From the NCBI GenBank assembly GCA_045660545.1, contig JAZREA010000025.1:12624-76623 (forward strand): a stretch of DNA of 64,000 bases, in the 5' to 3' direction. Position numbers and translations under genes: made by a program. Position 1 is the first letter of the stretch; every line of letters begins with the position of its first letter. The stretch is from JAZREA01 sp045660545 (GTDB lineage: Bacteria > Bacillota > Clostridia > Monoglobales > Firm-18). The notes below the pieces were generated by a model. It saw only the letters and a program-made list of their open reading frames with translations. It searched no databases and was not told where the DNA came from. Below are positions 9,718 to 19,002 of the stretch, in pieces.

Positions 9718-10766
9718 TACATTTCCTCTATCTCCCGAAGAAGAGTCTGCAAAATCTTATCCTCGGGTATTTTTTTGATTATCTCGCCTTTTTTAAACAA
9801 AATGGCGCATCCGTCGCCGCCTGCTATTCCTATGTCGGCGTCCTTGGCCTCGCCGGGGCCGTTAACGGCGCAACCCATAACAGCTACCTTTATAGGTTTA
9901 TCTATTTTATTAAGCTCTTTTTCAACCATATTGGCGATTTTGACCTGGTCGATTTTGCATCTGCCGCACGAAGGACAGGATATAAACTCGATTCCGCCGC
10001 TTCTTAAACCGACGGACTTTAATATGTATTTGGCCGCAGTAACCTCCTCGACCGGAGGGGCTGTTAAGGACACGCGGATTGTGTCGCCGATTCCGTCTAA
10101 AAGAAGCGCGCCTATGCCGACCGACGACTTTATAAGGCCGGAATACGCTGTGCCTGCCTCTGTTACGCCTATGTGCAGCGGGTAGTTACACTTTGCGCTC
10201 ATAAGGCGGTACGCCTCGACCGTCTTTAAAACATCCGATGCTTTAAGAGAAATTACTATGTCGTCAAAGTCAAATTTATTAAGCAGCCCTACGTGCATAA
10301 GGGCGCTCTCTACCATAGCGGCAGGGGTCCTTCCAAGGCGGGACTCTACCTCTTTATCTATCGAGCCCATATTTACGCCTATGCGGATGGGTACTTTATT
10401 CTCGCGACAAGCGTCGGCAACCGCCTTTACTCTGTCGTCGCCGCCAATGTTACCGGGGTTTATACGGATTTTAGCCGCACCGTTGTTTATACATTCCAGC
10501 GCAAGACGGTAGTCAAAGTGGATGTCTGCAACTACGGGTACGTCTACGCTTGAACATATCTTATCAAAAGCGTGCGCCGCATCCATATCCAAAACCGCAA
10601 GGCGAACAAGCTCGCACCCTTCATCGACCATCGCGCGTATTTGCTCAACGGTGGCCGCAACGTCCGCGGTCTTTGTGTTGCACATACTTTGTATGACAAC
10701 GCCTCCGCCCCCGATTTTTACGCCCCCGACGTACACGGGCTTTGTATTTTCTCTTAAAGTAAGCAT
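9717..10766 (-). CDS. ispG: 4-hydroxy-3-methylbut-2-enyl-diphosphate synthase (flavodoxin type)
   Basis: IspG (GcpE) catalyses the penultimate step of the MEP isoprenoid pathway. The 349-residue product has the N-terminal TIM barrel with QSMCNTKT and the C-terminal iron-sulfur domain with CPSCGRC and VMGCAVNGPGE, which hold the 4Fe-4S cluster. Together with dxr two genes upstream and uppS it supplies undecaprenyl phosphate for wall synthesis. Translation is coupled to polC by a one-base overlap. Confidence 0.97.
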   Translation of the reverse strand: MLTLRENTKPVYVGGVKIGGGGVVIQSMCNTKTADVAATVEQIRAMVDEGCELVRLAVLDMDAAHAFDKICSSVDVPVVADIHFDYRLALECINNGAAKIRINPGNIGGDDRVKAVADACRENKVPIRIGVNMGSIDKEVESRLGRTPAAMVESALMHVGLLNKFDFDDIVISLKASDVLKTVEAYRLMSAKCNYPLHIGVTEAGTAYSGLIKSSVGIGALLLDGIGDTIRVSLTAPPVEEVTAAKYILKSVGLRSGGIEFISCPSCGRCKIDQVKIANMVEKELNKIDKPIKVAVMGCAVNGPGEAKDADIGIAGGDGCAILFKKGEIIKKIPEDKILQTLLREIEEM

Positions 10767-10783
10767 ATTTTCATCTTCCTTTA

Positions 10784-11800
10784 TTATTTAAAAAATAGTC
10801 TTGAAATGTCGTTCCACGTTGCAAACAGCATCAAAAGTATAAGGAGCGCAAAGCCTATAAAGTGTACTACGCCCTCTTTATCCGCAGGGATTTTGCGCCT
10901 GATTATAAGCTCGACAAGCACGAAGAAAATCCTTCCTCCGTCCAGGGCGGGCAGTGGGAGCAGGTTGAATATCCCGAGGTTTATCGTGATCAAGGTCGCA
11001 AGCTGGACCAAATCTCCTATGCCACGGCTTGCGGCGTTACCGATTTCGCTAACTATTCCTACGGGGCCTGACATATTTTCCATCCCGATACTTCCCGTAA
11101 CCAAATCCCAAAGCGAAACCAAAATCGCCTTGCCGTAAAAAAGAGTGTGCCAGAACGAGTGGTAGACCTTGCTTTTAAAAGTAAGCGGCTCTGCCTTGGC
11201 AACAAAGCCTATATAGTAGGCGCCGTCCTCACCCTGCTTGGGCGTTAAGTCAACGCTACCTAAATTGCCACCTCGATTGTAGTCTACCTTTATGCTTCCG
11301 CCCTTATAGCGTGAAAGCTCGAACTTTAACTCTGCTTGTGTCTGGATTTTCTCGCCATTTATTGTTACGATTTTATCCCCGGGCATAAGTCCCGCGCTCT
11401 CTGCCGCGGACTGCTGTTGTACCGAATCTATTACGGGGACTGCAATCATCGCGTCGCTTTGCGAAAAAAAGAACCCCGTCATAAGCACAAAGCCTAAAAA
11501 GATGTTCATCAGCGCGCCTGCGAGTAAAATCGCTATCCTTTTTAACGGACTTTTGTTACTAAACGCCCCTTCGTCGTCACTCTCTTCGTCCTCGCCCTCT
11601 AACGAGCAAAAGCCGCCTATCGGAACACAGCGCAGGGAATATACAGTCCCTTTATGTTCCTTTTTGAAAATAACAGGGCCCATTCCGACAGCGAACTCGT
11701 GAACTGTTACGCCACAAAGCTTCGCCACTATAAAGTGGCCGAACTCGTGAACCAAAACAAGCAAAAGAAAAATCACCACAGATGCAATTACCGTTGCCAT
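10784..11800 (-). CDS. rseP: Site-2 intramembrane metalloprotease RseP/RasP
   Basis: The first membrane helix carries the zinc-binding HEFGH motif near residue 18, and LPLPALDGG, the second zinc-ligand motif, is near residue 280. A PDZ domain between them includes GLMPGDKIVTING. The 338-residue length fits bacterial site-2 proteases that cleave anti-sigma factors and signal-peptide remnants within the membrane. Its start lies 13 bases inside the end of dxr, so the two genes overlap. Confidence 0.96.
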   Translation of the reverse strand: MATVIASVVIFLLLVLVHEFGHFIVAKLCGVTVHEFAVGMGPVIFKKEHKGTVYSLRCVPIGGFCSLEGEDEESDDEGAFSNKSPLKRIAILLAGALMNIFLGFVLMTGFFFSQSDAMIAVPVIDSVQQQSAAESAGLMPGDKIVTINGEKIQTQAELKFELSRYKGGSIKVDYNRGGNLGSVDLTPKQGEDGAYYIGFVAKAEPLTFKSKVYHSFWHTLFYGKAILVSLWDLVTGSIGMENMSGPVGIVSEIGNAASRGIGDLVQLATLITINLGIFNLLPLPALDGGRIFFVLVELIIRRKIPADKEGVVHFIGFALLILLMLFATWNDISRLFFK

Positions 11801-12936
11801 TTAGCATATACCTCTTCTCTGACATATCTGTCAGTATCTATTATATCTTGTAAAGTCGGATTTAACACATTTTTATGATTATTCATAGCCTCCTCGACGA
11901 TATCTGCTATGTCAAGGAACTTGATTTTACCGCTTAAAAACAGCTCTACCGCTACCTCGTTGGCGCCGTTTAAAACAGTAGGCATAGTGCCTCCCGCCTT
12001 TCCTGCCGCGATGGCAAGTTTCAGGCAACGGAAAGTTTCGCAGTCGGGCTTTGCGAAGTTAAGGCAGCCTACCTTAGCCAAATCGAGAGGCTCTACTATC
12101 GAGTCTGTACGTGCAGGATAGTGAAGCGCGTAATGTATCGGAAGCTTCATATCAGGCACGCCAAGCTGAGCCAGAACGCTTTTGTCCTTAAACTCTACTA
12201 ACGAGTGGACTATGCTTTCGCGGTGTACCAAAACGTCTATGTTTTCATAATCTACGTCAAACAGCCAATGTGCCTCTATAACTTCAAGACCCTTATTCAT
12301 AAGGGTTGCGGAGTCGATTGTTATCTTCTGCCCCATACTCCAGTTAGGGTGGGCAAGTGCCTCTTTAACCGTAACGTCTTTTAAGTCTTCTGTCGTCTTG
12401 CCGTAGAACGAGCCGCCGGACGCCGTTATGATAAGGCGGTTTATATCGTCCAAAGAGTGCGAGCCTATGCACTGAAAAATCGCACTGTGTTCGCTGTCGA
12501 CAGGCAAAATTGCGCAGCCGTTTTCGCGAGCGGCCTTTGTAACGATGCTGCCTGCTGTTACAAGAGTCTCTTTATTCGCAAGGGCGATTGTTTTACCGCT
12601 TTTAACAGCGCTCATAGTCGGCACAAGCCCCGCTATTCCCACAACAGAAGTTACCACGGTATCTATCTCACTCATCGAGCTTATCTCGCACATACCGTCA
12701 TGGCCCGATATTATCTTTGTATCTGTGTCAGCCACCGCCACTTTAAGAGATGCGGCAGCATCCTCGTCTACAACGCAAACAAGCTTGGGGCAAAAACGTC
12801 TGATTTGTTCCTCCGCAAGCTTTATGTTCCTATTTACAGAAAGGCCCATAACCTGCACATCAGGAAGGCTTTGACAAACCTCCAGAGTCTGCGTGCCGAT
12901 TGAGCCCGTACTTCCGAGTATTGATATTTTCTTCAA
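11788..12936 (-). CDS. dxr: 1-deoxy-D-xylulose 5-phosphate reductoisomerase
   Basis: Dxr makes methylerythritol 4-phosphate, the committed MEP-pathway intermediate. Visible motifs are the NADPH-binding GSTGSIGTQT at the N-terminus, ALANKETLV, and PVDSEHSAIFQ with metal-binding Asp and Glu. The protein has 382 residues, the usual size. The start codon is TTG at 12936, with an AAAGG about 12 bases upstream. Confidence 0.97.
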   Translation of the reverse strand: MKKISILGSTGSIGTQTLEVCQSLPDVQVMGLSVNRNIKLAEEQIRRFCPKLVCVVDEDAAASLKVAVADTDTKIISGHDGMCEISSMSEIDTVVTSVVGIAGLVPTMSAVKSGKTIALANKETLVTAGSIVTKAARENGCAILPVDSEHSAIFQCIGSHSLDDINRLIITASGGSFYGKTTEDLKDVTVKEALAHPNWSMGQKITIDSATLMNKGLEVIEAHWLFDVDYENIDVLVHRESIVHSLVEFKDKSVLAQLGVPDMKLPIHYALHYPARTDSIVEPLDLAKVGCLNFAKPDCETFRCLKLAIAAGKAGGTMPTVLNGANEVAVELFLSGKIKFLDIADIVEEAMNNHKNVLNPTLQDIIDTDRYVREEVYAKWQR

Positions 12937-12958
12937 AGCTTATTCAAACCTTTCTCTT

Positions 12959-13762
12959 TTAGTTAAAAACAGGTAATACAAAAAGCATGTAATATATAAA
13001 AGGTGCTACAAAAAGTACGCTGTCGAACCTGTCCATTATACCGCCATGGCCGGGCATTATCTTGCCGTAGTCCTTTATGCCGAACTGTCTTTTTATGCAA
13101 GACGCCGAAAGGTCGCCAAGCTGTGCCACCAAAGATGCGCCAAGAGATATTATAAGGGCGCTTAAGTAGTTTGGCGTAACGTCAAAGAAGCGGCCGCACA
13201 CAAAGCAGTACACAAAAAAGCTTACAACGCAGCCCAAAACTCCGCTTATACTTCCTTCCACAGTCTTTTTAGGGCTAAGAGACGGGCAAAGCTTATGCTT
13301 GCCAAAAAACTTGCCGCCAAACATCGCCATAGTGTCTGTCAAAAACGCGCTGATAAACACCGCCCATATTAAAAGGCCTCCATTTTCCATAGCGCGTATG
13401 TGTATTAAATGGCCCATCATAAATGTCGGGTACAAAACAACAAACAGAGCCGTCGCGATGTCAGAAAGCTCTAATTCGTCCCTGTTTGCCATAAAAAGCA
13501 CAAAAAGCGCAACCGCAAAAGCATAAAGCGCGGGCATAAAAAACGCTTTATCAAACGATTGGCCTACCATAATGCACAACGAGCCTGCCATCGAAACGAC
13601 GGCAAGCTTTTTGTTTTCAACTAATTTTGTCGCGGCTAAAAGCTCGTGCACGCCCATAAGCGCCAAAGCCACAACCGCAATTTCTACAAAAGGCGTACCA
13701 AGCGCCAGAACTATTATAAGAAGCACTGCGCTTATCGCACCTGTTATTACTCTTTGTTTCAA
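12959..13762 (-). CDS. cdsA: Phosphatidate cytidylyltransferase
   Basis: This enzyme forms CDP-diacylglycerol for phospholipid synthesis in the membrane. The 267-residue polytopic protein ends with the family signature GKIMPGHGGIMDRFDS, whose Asp residues bind metal. It begins at a TTG codon preceded by GGAAGGATG. It lies between uppS and dxr in the conserved envelope-lipid cluster. Confidence 0.96.
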   Translation of the reverse strand: MKQRVITGAISAVLLIIVLALGTPFVEIAVVALALMGVHELLAATKLVENKKLAVVSMAGSLCIMVGQSFDKAFFMPALYAFAVALFVLFMANRDELELSDIATALFVVLYPTFMMGHLIHIRAMENGGLLIWAVFISAFLTDTMAMFGGKFFGKHKLCPSLSPKKTVEGSISGVLGCVVSFFVYCFVCGRFFDVTPNYLSALIISLGASLVAQLGDLSASCIKRQFGIKDYGKIMPGHGGIMDRFDSVLFVAPFIYYMLFVLPVFN

Positions 13763-13789
13763 AATAAATCATCCTTCCGTCAGGCGAAA

Positions 13790-14506
13790 TCAAACCCCGC
13801 CGTAACGTCTGTTACGTTTAGAAAAGTCTGCAATCGCACGGTCTAAATCCTTGGTCGTAAAGTCGGGCCACAAAACGTCGTCGTACCAAAGCTCTGCATA
13901 CGCAGACTGCCAGAGCAGGAAGTTGGATAGCCTCTTTTCCCCGCTTGGCCTGATTATCAGGTCGACGGGCGGAAGATTGCTCGTGTATAAGTGGCGGTCG
14001 ATATTTTGTTCATTAATCTCCTCGCCGCAAGACAAAAGCTCCTTCGCCGCGCGGACGATTTCGTCACGGCCCCCGTAGTTAATAGCAAGGTTTAAAACCA
14101 CTCCGGTATTGTCCTTGGTAAAGTCCTCTGTTTTGGCTATTAGCTCCTTTATATCGTCATCAAGGACAGATATGTCTCCGATTACCTTGATTACCGCGTT
14201 TTTATCGCCAAGGTTTTTCTTATAATCGGTAAGATACTCTCTTAAAAGAGCCATAATCCCGTCTATTTCGGGCTGTGGGCGTTTCCAGTTTTCCGTAGAA
14301 AAGGTGTACGCAGTAACAGCCTTGACACCGATTTCGTCGCAGTATGTAGTGATTTTCTTTAAAGTTTCTGCGCCCGCGCGGTGCCCTACGTTACGGGGCA
14401 TACCTCTCTTTTTCGCCCAACGTCCGTTGCCGTCCATTATTATTCCGATGTGCAAAGGCAAATTTATTTCATCTGCCTTTTTTGCAGCCTTTTTTCTAAA
14501 AAACAT
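13790..14506 (-). CDS. uppS: Isoprenyl transferase (undecaprenyl diphosphate synthase)
   Basis: The 238-residue cis-prenyltransferase contains IIMDGNGRWA with the catalytic Asp, followed by GHRAG, and the C-terminal LIIRPSGEKRLSNF segment that binds isopentenyl diphosphate. It condenses isopentenyl units into the lipid carrier for peptidoglycan. It starts 10 bases after the end of frr. Confidence 0.96.
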   Translation of the reverse strand: MFFRKKAAKKADEINLPLHIGIIMDGNGRWAKKRGMPRNVGHRAGAETLKKITTYCDEIGVKAVTAYTFSTENWKRPQPEIDGIMALLREYLTDYKKNLGDKNAVIKVIGDISVLDDDIKELIAKTEDFTKDNTGVVLNLAINYGGRDEIVRAAKELLSCGEEINEQNIDRHLYTSNLPPVDLIIRPSGEKRLSNFLLWQSAYAELWYDDVLWPDFTTKDLDRAIADFSKRNRRYGGV

Positions 14507-14516
14507 TTACATCACC

Positions 14517-15071
14517 TTAGATAGACATTATTTCCTTTTCCTTAGACGCGCAAATTGTGTCTATTTCCTTAATCTTTGCGTCTGTGAGCTTTTGGATTTC
14601 GTCTTCTGTATTTTTAAGGTCGTCCTCTGTTATTTCGCTGTTCTTCTGAGCCTTTTTGAAGAAATCCATAGCTTCGCGGCGCACGCCTCTTATGTTGACC
14701 TTGGCTTCTTCGCTCTTTTTGTGTATATCCTTGGCAATTTCCTTACGTCTTTCCTCTGTAAGCGGAGGGAAGTTAAGGCGGATTACCTTACCGTCGTTTT
14801 GCGGGTTGATACCGATGTCAGCTTTGTTGATAGCCTTTTCAATATCCCCGAGGATTGTTGTATCCCAAGGCTGAATTATAATCATCTGCGGCTCAGGCAC
14901 CGAAACAGAACCTACCTGATTAAGCGGTGTCGGCATTCCGTAATATTCCACAGAAACCTTATCTAATATCGCAGGGTTAGCTCTTCCTGCACGGATTGAG
15001 TTAAGCTCGCTCTGATAAAAGCCTATGGCCTTTGCCATCTTTTCGTCAAATCTCTTTAATTCCTCTCTCAT
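14517..15071 (-). CDS. frr: Ribosome recycling factor
   Basis: The 184-residue protein has the signature RAGRANPAILDKV and YGMPTPLNQV near the N-terminus and a charged three-helix region. It splits post-termination ribosomes together with EF-G. It lies 15 bases downstream of pyrH, the usual arrangement. Confidence 0.97.
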   Translation of the reverse strand: MREELKRFDEKMAKAIGFYQSELNSIRAGRANPAILDKVSVEYYGMPTPLNQVGSVSVPEPQMIIIQPWDTTILGDIEKAINKADIGINPQNDGKVIRLNFPPLTEERRKEIAKDIHKKSEEAKVNIRGVRREAMDFFKKAQKNSEITEDDLKNTEDEIQKLTDAKIKEIDTICASKEKEIMSI

Positions 15072-15086
15072 AATAAGACCTCTTTC

Positions 15087-15797
15087 TTAATTTTTATTAT
15101 TTACAACTGTTCCTATTTTTTCGCCGTTTATAACTTTTATAATATTTTCGGGATTATCAAGGCCAAAGACCAAAAGCGGAATGTCGTTGTCCATACAAAG
15201 CGACGACGCCGTAGAGTCCATAACTTTAAGCCCCTTGCTGATGACGTCTAAATATGTAAGGTGGTCGAATCTTACCGCATCTGCGTTTAAGTTCGGGTCG
15301 CTGTCGTAAACGCCGTCAACGTTCTTCGCCAAAAGGATGGCATCAGCGTCGATTTCAGCAGCTCTTAGGGCAGCTGCCGTATCTGTCGAGAAGAACGGAT
15401 TACCCGAACCGCAGGCAAAGATTACAACCCTGCCCTTTTCCAAGTGACGAACAGCTCTGTTACGGATATAAAGCTCTGCAAACTGTCTCATCTCAACAGC
15501 GGTTTGCACCCTCGTATCCACGCCCCTTTGCTCCAAGGCGTCCTGAAGAGCCAAAGCGTTGATTGTAGTCGCGAGCATTCCCATATGGTCGGCCCTTGTT
15601 CTGTCCATATTCTCGCCGCTTCTGCCTCGCCAGAAGTTACCTCCTCCACAAACGATTGCAACCTCTACGCCCATTTGCACGGCAATTTTAATCTGGTCGC
15701 AAATCTTGCCGATTGTATCGTCGTCAAGTCCTGTCTTTTTCTCTCCTGCGAGCGCTTCGCCGCTTACTTTTAATATTATTCTCTTATATTTTGGCAT
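15087..15797 (-). CDS. pyrH: UMP kinase
   Basis: The 236-residue amino acid kinase family protein begins KRIILKVSGEALAG and contains the GGGNFWRG nucleotide-binding motif and VFACGSGNPFF. It phosphorylates UMP to UDP. It heads the operon; the usual upstream genes rpsB and tsf are absent here, and a promoter lies directly upstream at 15871-15899. Confidence 0.97.
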   Translation of the reverse strand: MPKYKRIILKVSGEALAGEKKTGLDDDTIGKICDQIKIAVQMGVEVAIVCGGGNFWRGRSGENMDRTRADHMGMLATTINALALQDALEQRGVDTRVQTAVEMRQFAELYIRNRAVRHLEKGRVVIFACGSGNPFFSTDTAAALRAAEIDADAILLAKNVDGVYDSDPNLNADAVRFDHLTYLDVISKGLKVMDSTASSLCMDNDIPLLVFGLDNPENIIKVINGEKIGTVVNNKN

Positions 15798-15870
15798 TTT
15801 TATCCTCCGAACTTACTCCATTACAGTTCCGATTTTTATGCTGTAATAAAATATTTATTTTCTTTCTATA

Positions 15871-15899
15871 ATATTATCAAAAAAAAGCCTAAATGTAAA
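15871..15899 (-). promoter_or_regulatory. Promoter of the pyrH-frr-uppS-cdsA-dxr-rseP-ispG-polC block
   Basis: TTTACA (15894-15899) and TAATAT (15871-15876) on the minus strand are spaced by 17 bases, about 75 bases upstream of pyrH. The 15798-16095 interval otherwise contains only AT-rich sequence between divergent promoters. Confidence 0.6.
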
Positions 15900-16031
15900 G
15901 TACTTAAATACTTTTTTGGCCTGTTTTGAAATTATTTTGAAAATCGTTTTTGAGTATTTTAGAGCATTTTAGAGAAAAAACGAGAAAAACAGAGGTTTGA
16001 AAAAACAAATCAAAATATTTACAAAAACCTA

Positions 16032-16060
16032 TTGACATAAATGGAAACATATTGTATTAT
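16032..16060 (+). promoter_or_regulatory. Promoter of rplM-rpsI
   Basis: TTGACA (16032-16037) and TATTAT (16055-16060), 17 bases apart, lie 36 bases upstream of the rplM start. The short leader leaves little room for an autoregulatory structure. Confidence 0.85.
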
Positions 16061-16095
16061 ATTAGAGTCGTAATTTTGACAAGGAGGTAATTTTA

Positions 16096-16533
16096 ATGAG
16101 CACATATATGGCAAACGCTAAAGAGCTTGAAAGAGAATGGTACATTATTGACGCTGCAAACAAGCCTCTTGGACGTGTGGCAGCTGCTGCGGCTACTATT
16201 CTTCGCGGCAAACACAAGCCTACTTACACGCCTCACGCTGACTGCGGTGATTTCGTTATAATCATCAATTCGGACAAGGCTGTTCTTACAGGCAACAAGG
16301 CTGAACAGAAAATGTGGTATCGTCATACAGGTTATGTTGGCGGTCTTAAAGCTGTTAAATACTCTGACTTGATGGCTAATCGTTCTGAAAAGGCTATGGA
16401 ACTCGCTGTTTGGGGCATGCTTCCTCACAACAGTATCGGTAGAAACGCGCTTACAAGATGCCGCATCTTTAAGGATGCTGACCACAAGCACAGCGCTCAG
16501 AAGCCCATCGTTTGGGACAGAGAAATTAAGTAG
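16096..16533 (+). CDS. rplM: 50S ribosomal protein L13
   Basis: The 145-residue protein has the L13 core including RHTGYVGGLK and VWGMLPHN. It follows AAGGAGG at ideal spacing and is paired with rpsI, as in most bacteria. Confidence 0.98.
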   Translation: MSTYMANAKELEREWYIIDAANKPLGRVAAAAATILRGKHKPTYTPHADCGDFVIIINSDKAVLTGNKAEQKMWYRHTGYVGGLKAVKYSDLMANRSEKAMELAVWGMLPHNSIGRNALTRCRIFKDADHKHSAQKPIVWDREIK

Positions 16534-16546
16534 GAGGGTGAATTAA

Positions 16547-16933
16547 ATGGCTGGATACTACGGTACAGGTAGAAGAAAAAAATCAATCGCCAGGGTTCGT
16601 CTTGTTCCCGGAACAGGCGCTATCACTATTAACAAGCGCGACATCGAAGACTACTTTGGCTTAGATACTCTTAAACTGATTGTTCGTCAACCGTTAGAGG
16701 CTACAGGCCTTACAGGCAAGTTTGACGTTATCGCAAACGTTGTTGGCGGCGGCGTAACAGGTCAGGCAGGTGCTATCCGTCACGGTATAGCTCGTGCACT
16801 TTTGCAGGTTGATGCTGAAAACAGACCTATCCTTAAAAAGAACGGTTACTTAACACGTGACCCACGTATGAAGGAACGTAAGAAATACGGTCTTAAAGCA
16901 GCTCGTCGTGCACCACAGTTTAGTAAGAGATAA
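16547..16933 (+). CDS. rpsI: 30S ribosomal protein S9
   Basis: The 128-residue protein begins YYGTGRRKKSIARVRL and ends with the basic tail QFSKR that reaches the ribosomal P site. It starts 13 bases after rplM with its own GGAGG site. Confidence 0.98.
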   Translation: MAGYYGTGRRKKSIARVRLVPGTGAITINKRDIEDYFGLDTLKLIVRQPLEATGLTGKFDVIANVVGGGVTGQAGAIRHGIARALLQVDAENRPILKKNGYLTRDPRMKERKKYGLKAARRAPQFSKR

Positions 16934-16952
16934 TTGGTTTTACGACTATTTA

Positions 16953-16984
16953 AAAAGACTTCGCTTTTGCGAAGTCTTTTTTAT
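16953..16984 (+). terminator. Terminator of rplM-rpsI
   Basis: AAAAGACTTCGC and its complement form a perfect stem with a four-base loop, followed by six T, 20 bases after rpsI. Confidence 0.93.
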
Positions 16985-16990
16985 TTAACA

Positions 16991-17024
16991 AAAAACACCG
17001 CCCAACATAATGGCGGTGTTTTTT
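16991..17024 (-). terminator. Second, two-way terminator facing the GH88 gene
   Basis: AAAACACCGCC and its complement form a stem with a nine-base loop and have A/T runs on both sides. It can end transcription from the convergent GH88 gene (stop at 17108) and back up the rpsI terminator. Confidence 0.75.
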
Positions 17025-17107
17025 ATGTAAAAATTAACCAGCAAAACGCCAAAAGAGTTAAGGTAAATGTTTTGCACGGTACTATAACAACTTGTTTAAC
17101 TCATATT

Positions 17108-18304
17108 TTACCAATACATTTCCCAGTCGGGCTTTAAATATCTTACAAGGGCTTCTAAATAGAAATAGTCTCCATAAACCGCGCATTCTTCAATTCCCTG
17201 GCCTTGCGGAAGCGCGTGGGTAACCCTATTAATCAGTCCGTCGTATTCATGGCCTATATCCCCTGTGCAATTATCTATAACCGACTCTAACAACATGGCT
17301 GATGCGTTTTGGTACAACTGCTTTTCCTTAGCGTCGTCAAGCATTTTTGCCATTTGATGAAGTCCGCAGGCAGATATTACCGCACACGAGCTGTCTTTTG
17401 GCTGGTCGCTTGGCTCTGTGAAGATATAATCCCAATAAGGAATATTGTCGCCCGGCAAACGATTAAGAAAATAGTTGGTTACATCGGTATGAAGAGAACG
17501 GATAGTTTCGTCGCCTGTATACGCATAAGATACCGGAAAACCATAAACACCCCACGAATGACCTCTCCCCCAACACGATTCATCAGAATAGCCCTGGAAG
17601 GTTAAGCCTCTTACAGGGGAGGCGTCCTTTGGGTCAAACTGATAGTGGTGGTAAGAGGAGCCGTCTTCTCTTATTAAATACTTTTTGGTTGTAAGGCTTT
17701 GTTGATACGCGGCATCAAAATAGTCTTTATTATTTATTTCCTTGCCTGCCCAAAACAGAAAAGGAGCATTTAAAAGCGAGTCCATCATCGTTCTGCAACC
17801 GCTGCCGTCATCCCAATCACGATACAAACGGATAATGAACTTACCTTCTTTGGAGTAGCTATGTTCATAAAAAAACTTTGCGGCATCAAGCGCAATTTCC
17901 CGCGCTTTCTCATCGCCTGTAACCTTGTACTGTGCAACCATTGACGGCGAATATATAAAACCTACATCATGGTCGTGTACATTAATTTTTTCATCTATAT
18001 TTTTCTTGTAATACGGCAGATGGCTCTGTGCAATTTCCTTAAAGATTTTTTCACCCGTAAGCTCATAAGCAAGCCAATAGCAACCTGTATACATGCCCGA
18101 TTCCCAGTTGATATCTTGCTCCATTTTGTACTTGAAATTGCTTGAATAAGTAAGAGGGAAGCCCTCTCCATTGGACTTATAATTTAAAACAAGCTTATCA
18201 CACGCCTTTTGCGCGGCGGTTATAAGTTTTTCTTTCGAAATCTCGTGCTTAGTCTCAAACCTTTCGGGATGTTTTAACTTTACTCTTGAAGTTGATTTTT
18301 CCAT
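17108..18304 (-). CDS. Glycoside hydrolase family 88 unsaturated glucuronyl hydrolase
   Basis: GH88 enzymes remove the 4,5-unsaturated uronic acid left by polysaccharide lyases, by hydration of the double bond. The 398-residue alpha/alpha barrel protein has HDHDVGF near residue 100 and RTMMDSLLNAP near residue 160, matching the two catalytic-site Asp regions of the family. GRGHSWGVYGF and the C-terminal CAVYGDYFYLEAL are also present. No signal peptide is seen, so it should act inside the cell. It is a plausible partner of the heparinase II/III-type lyase at 1498-3507, although the two are not adjacent. Confidence 0.93.
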   Translation of the reverse strand: MEKSTSRVKLKHPERFETKHEISKEKLITAAQKACDKLVLNYKSNGEGFPLTYSSNFKYKMEQDINWESGMYTGCYWLAYELTGEKIFKEIAQSHLPYYKKNIDEKINVHDHDVGFIYSPSMVAQYKVTGDEKAREIALDAAKFFYEHSYSKEGKFIIRLYRDWDDGSGCRTMMDSLLNAPFLFWAGKEINNKDYFDAAYQQSLTTKKYLIREDGSSYHHYQFDPKDASPVRGLTFQGYSDESCWGRGHSWGVYGFPVSYAYTGDETIRSLHTDVTNYFLNRLPGDNIPYWDYIFTEPSDQPKDSSCAVISACGLHQMAKMLDDAKEKQLYQNASAMLLESVIDNCTGDIGHEYDGLINRVTHALPQGQGIEECAVYGDYFYLEALVRYLKPDWEMYW

Positions 18305-18342
18305 AAACCTCCAACTCTCCCCTTGTTTTTTTGTTATGTAAT

Positions 18343-18912
18343 TTATCCGAGCAAATGCTCTATTAAAATTTTAATTCCTAAGAATATAAGGATTGCTCCT
18401 CCTGCGATTTGCGCCTTTTTGCCAAACTTATCTCCAAAGAGGCTACCTATTCTGACGCCCAAAGCTGAAAGGACAAACGTTGTGGCACCGATAAGAGCAA
18501 CTGCGCCCCAAATCCCCGTGCCATCTTCAGACATGGCAATCAGTATTCCCGACGCCAAAGCGTCAACGGAAGTCGCAAGAGCCATGGTAAACATCGTCTT
18601 GACAGAAAAGTCGCCGTTGTTACAGTTACACTCGTCCTCGTCGCCAAAGGCTTCCTTTAACATATTGCCGCCGATTAACGAAAGCAACACAAAGGCAATC
18701 CAGTGGTCGAAAGCTACTATCTGCGCCGCAAAAAAGCTCGCCAGAAAATAACCGATTAAAGGCATAAGCGCCTGAAAGCCACCAAACCAAAGCCCGCATT
18801 TTGCCATATTAGCAAGCCTCGCCTTTGGTGCGGCAAGCCCCTTACAAACCGAAACGGCAAAGGCGTCCATACTAAGTCCTACTGCTAAAATAAAAATCTC
18901 ATAAAATTTCAT
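18343..18912 (-). CDS. mntP: Manganese efflux pump MntP
   Basis: The ATG at 18912 follows AGGGG; the open frame extends 16 codons further without a ribosome site. The 189-residue membrane protein has six predicted helices and the twin conserved GLSMDAFAVSV and ATSVDALASG motifs with Asp in the membrane. MntP exports excess manganese. A clear promoter lies upstream; the yybP-ykoY manganese riboswitch common before this gene was not recognisable in the short leader of about 50 bases. Confidence 0.92.
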   Translation of the reverse strand: MKFYEIFILAVGLSMDAFAVSVCKGLAAPKARLANMAKCGLWFGGFQALMPLIGYFLASFFAAQIVAFDHWIAFVLLSLIGGNMLKEAFGDEDECNCNNGDFSVKTMFTMALATSVDALASGILIAMSEDGTGIWGAVALIGATTFVLSALGVRIGSLFGDKFGKKAQIAGGAILIFLGIKILIEHLLG

Positions 18913-18969
18913 AAAAACCCCTAAATATATATTCTCCGAAAAATCGGGCAGCATAAACAAACATCAGTT

Positions 18970-18998
18970 ATTTTAACACATCTCTCCCATAGTGTCAA
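18970..18998 (-). promoter_or_regulatory. Promoter of mntP
   Basis: TTGACA (18993-18998) and TAAAAT (18970-18975) on the minus strand with a 17-base spacer, starting just after the stop of the yycI-like gene. Confidence 0.8.
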
Positions 18999-19002
18999 AA
19001 AT

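Noticed and set aside
18913..18992. Possible yybP-ykoY manganese riboswitch before mntP
   Set aside because: The promoter leaves only about 50 bases of leader, too short for the motif, and no matching helices were seen.
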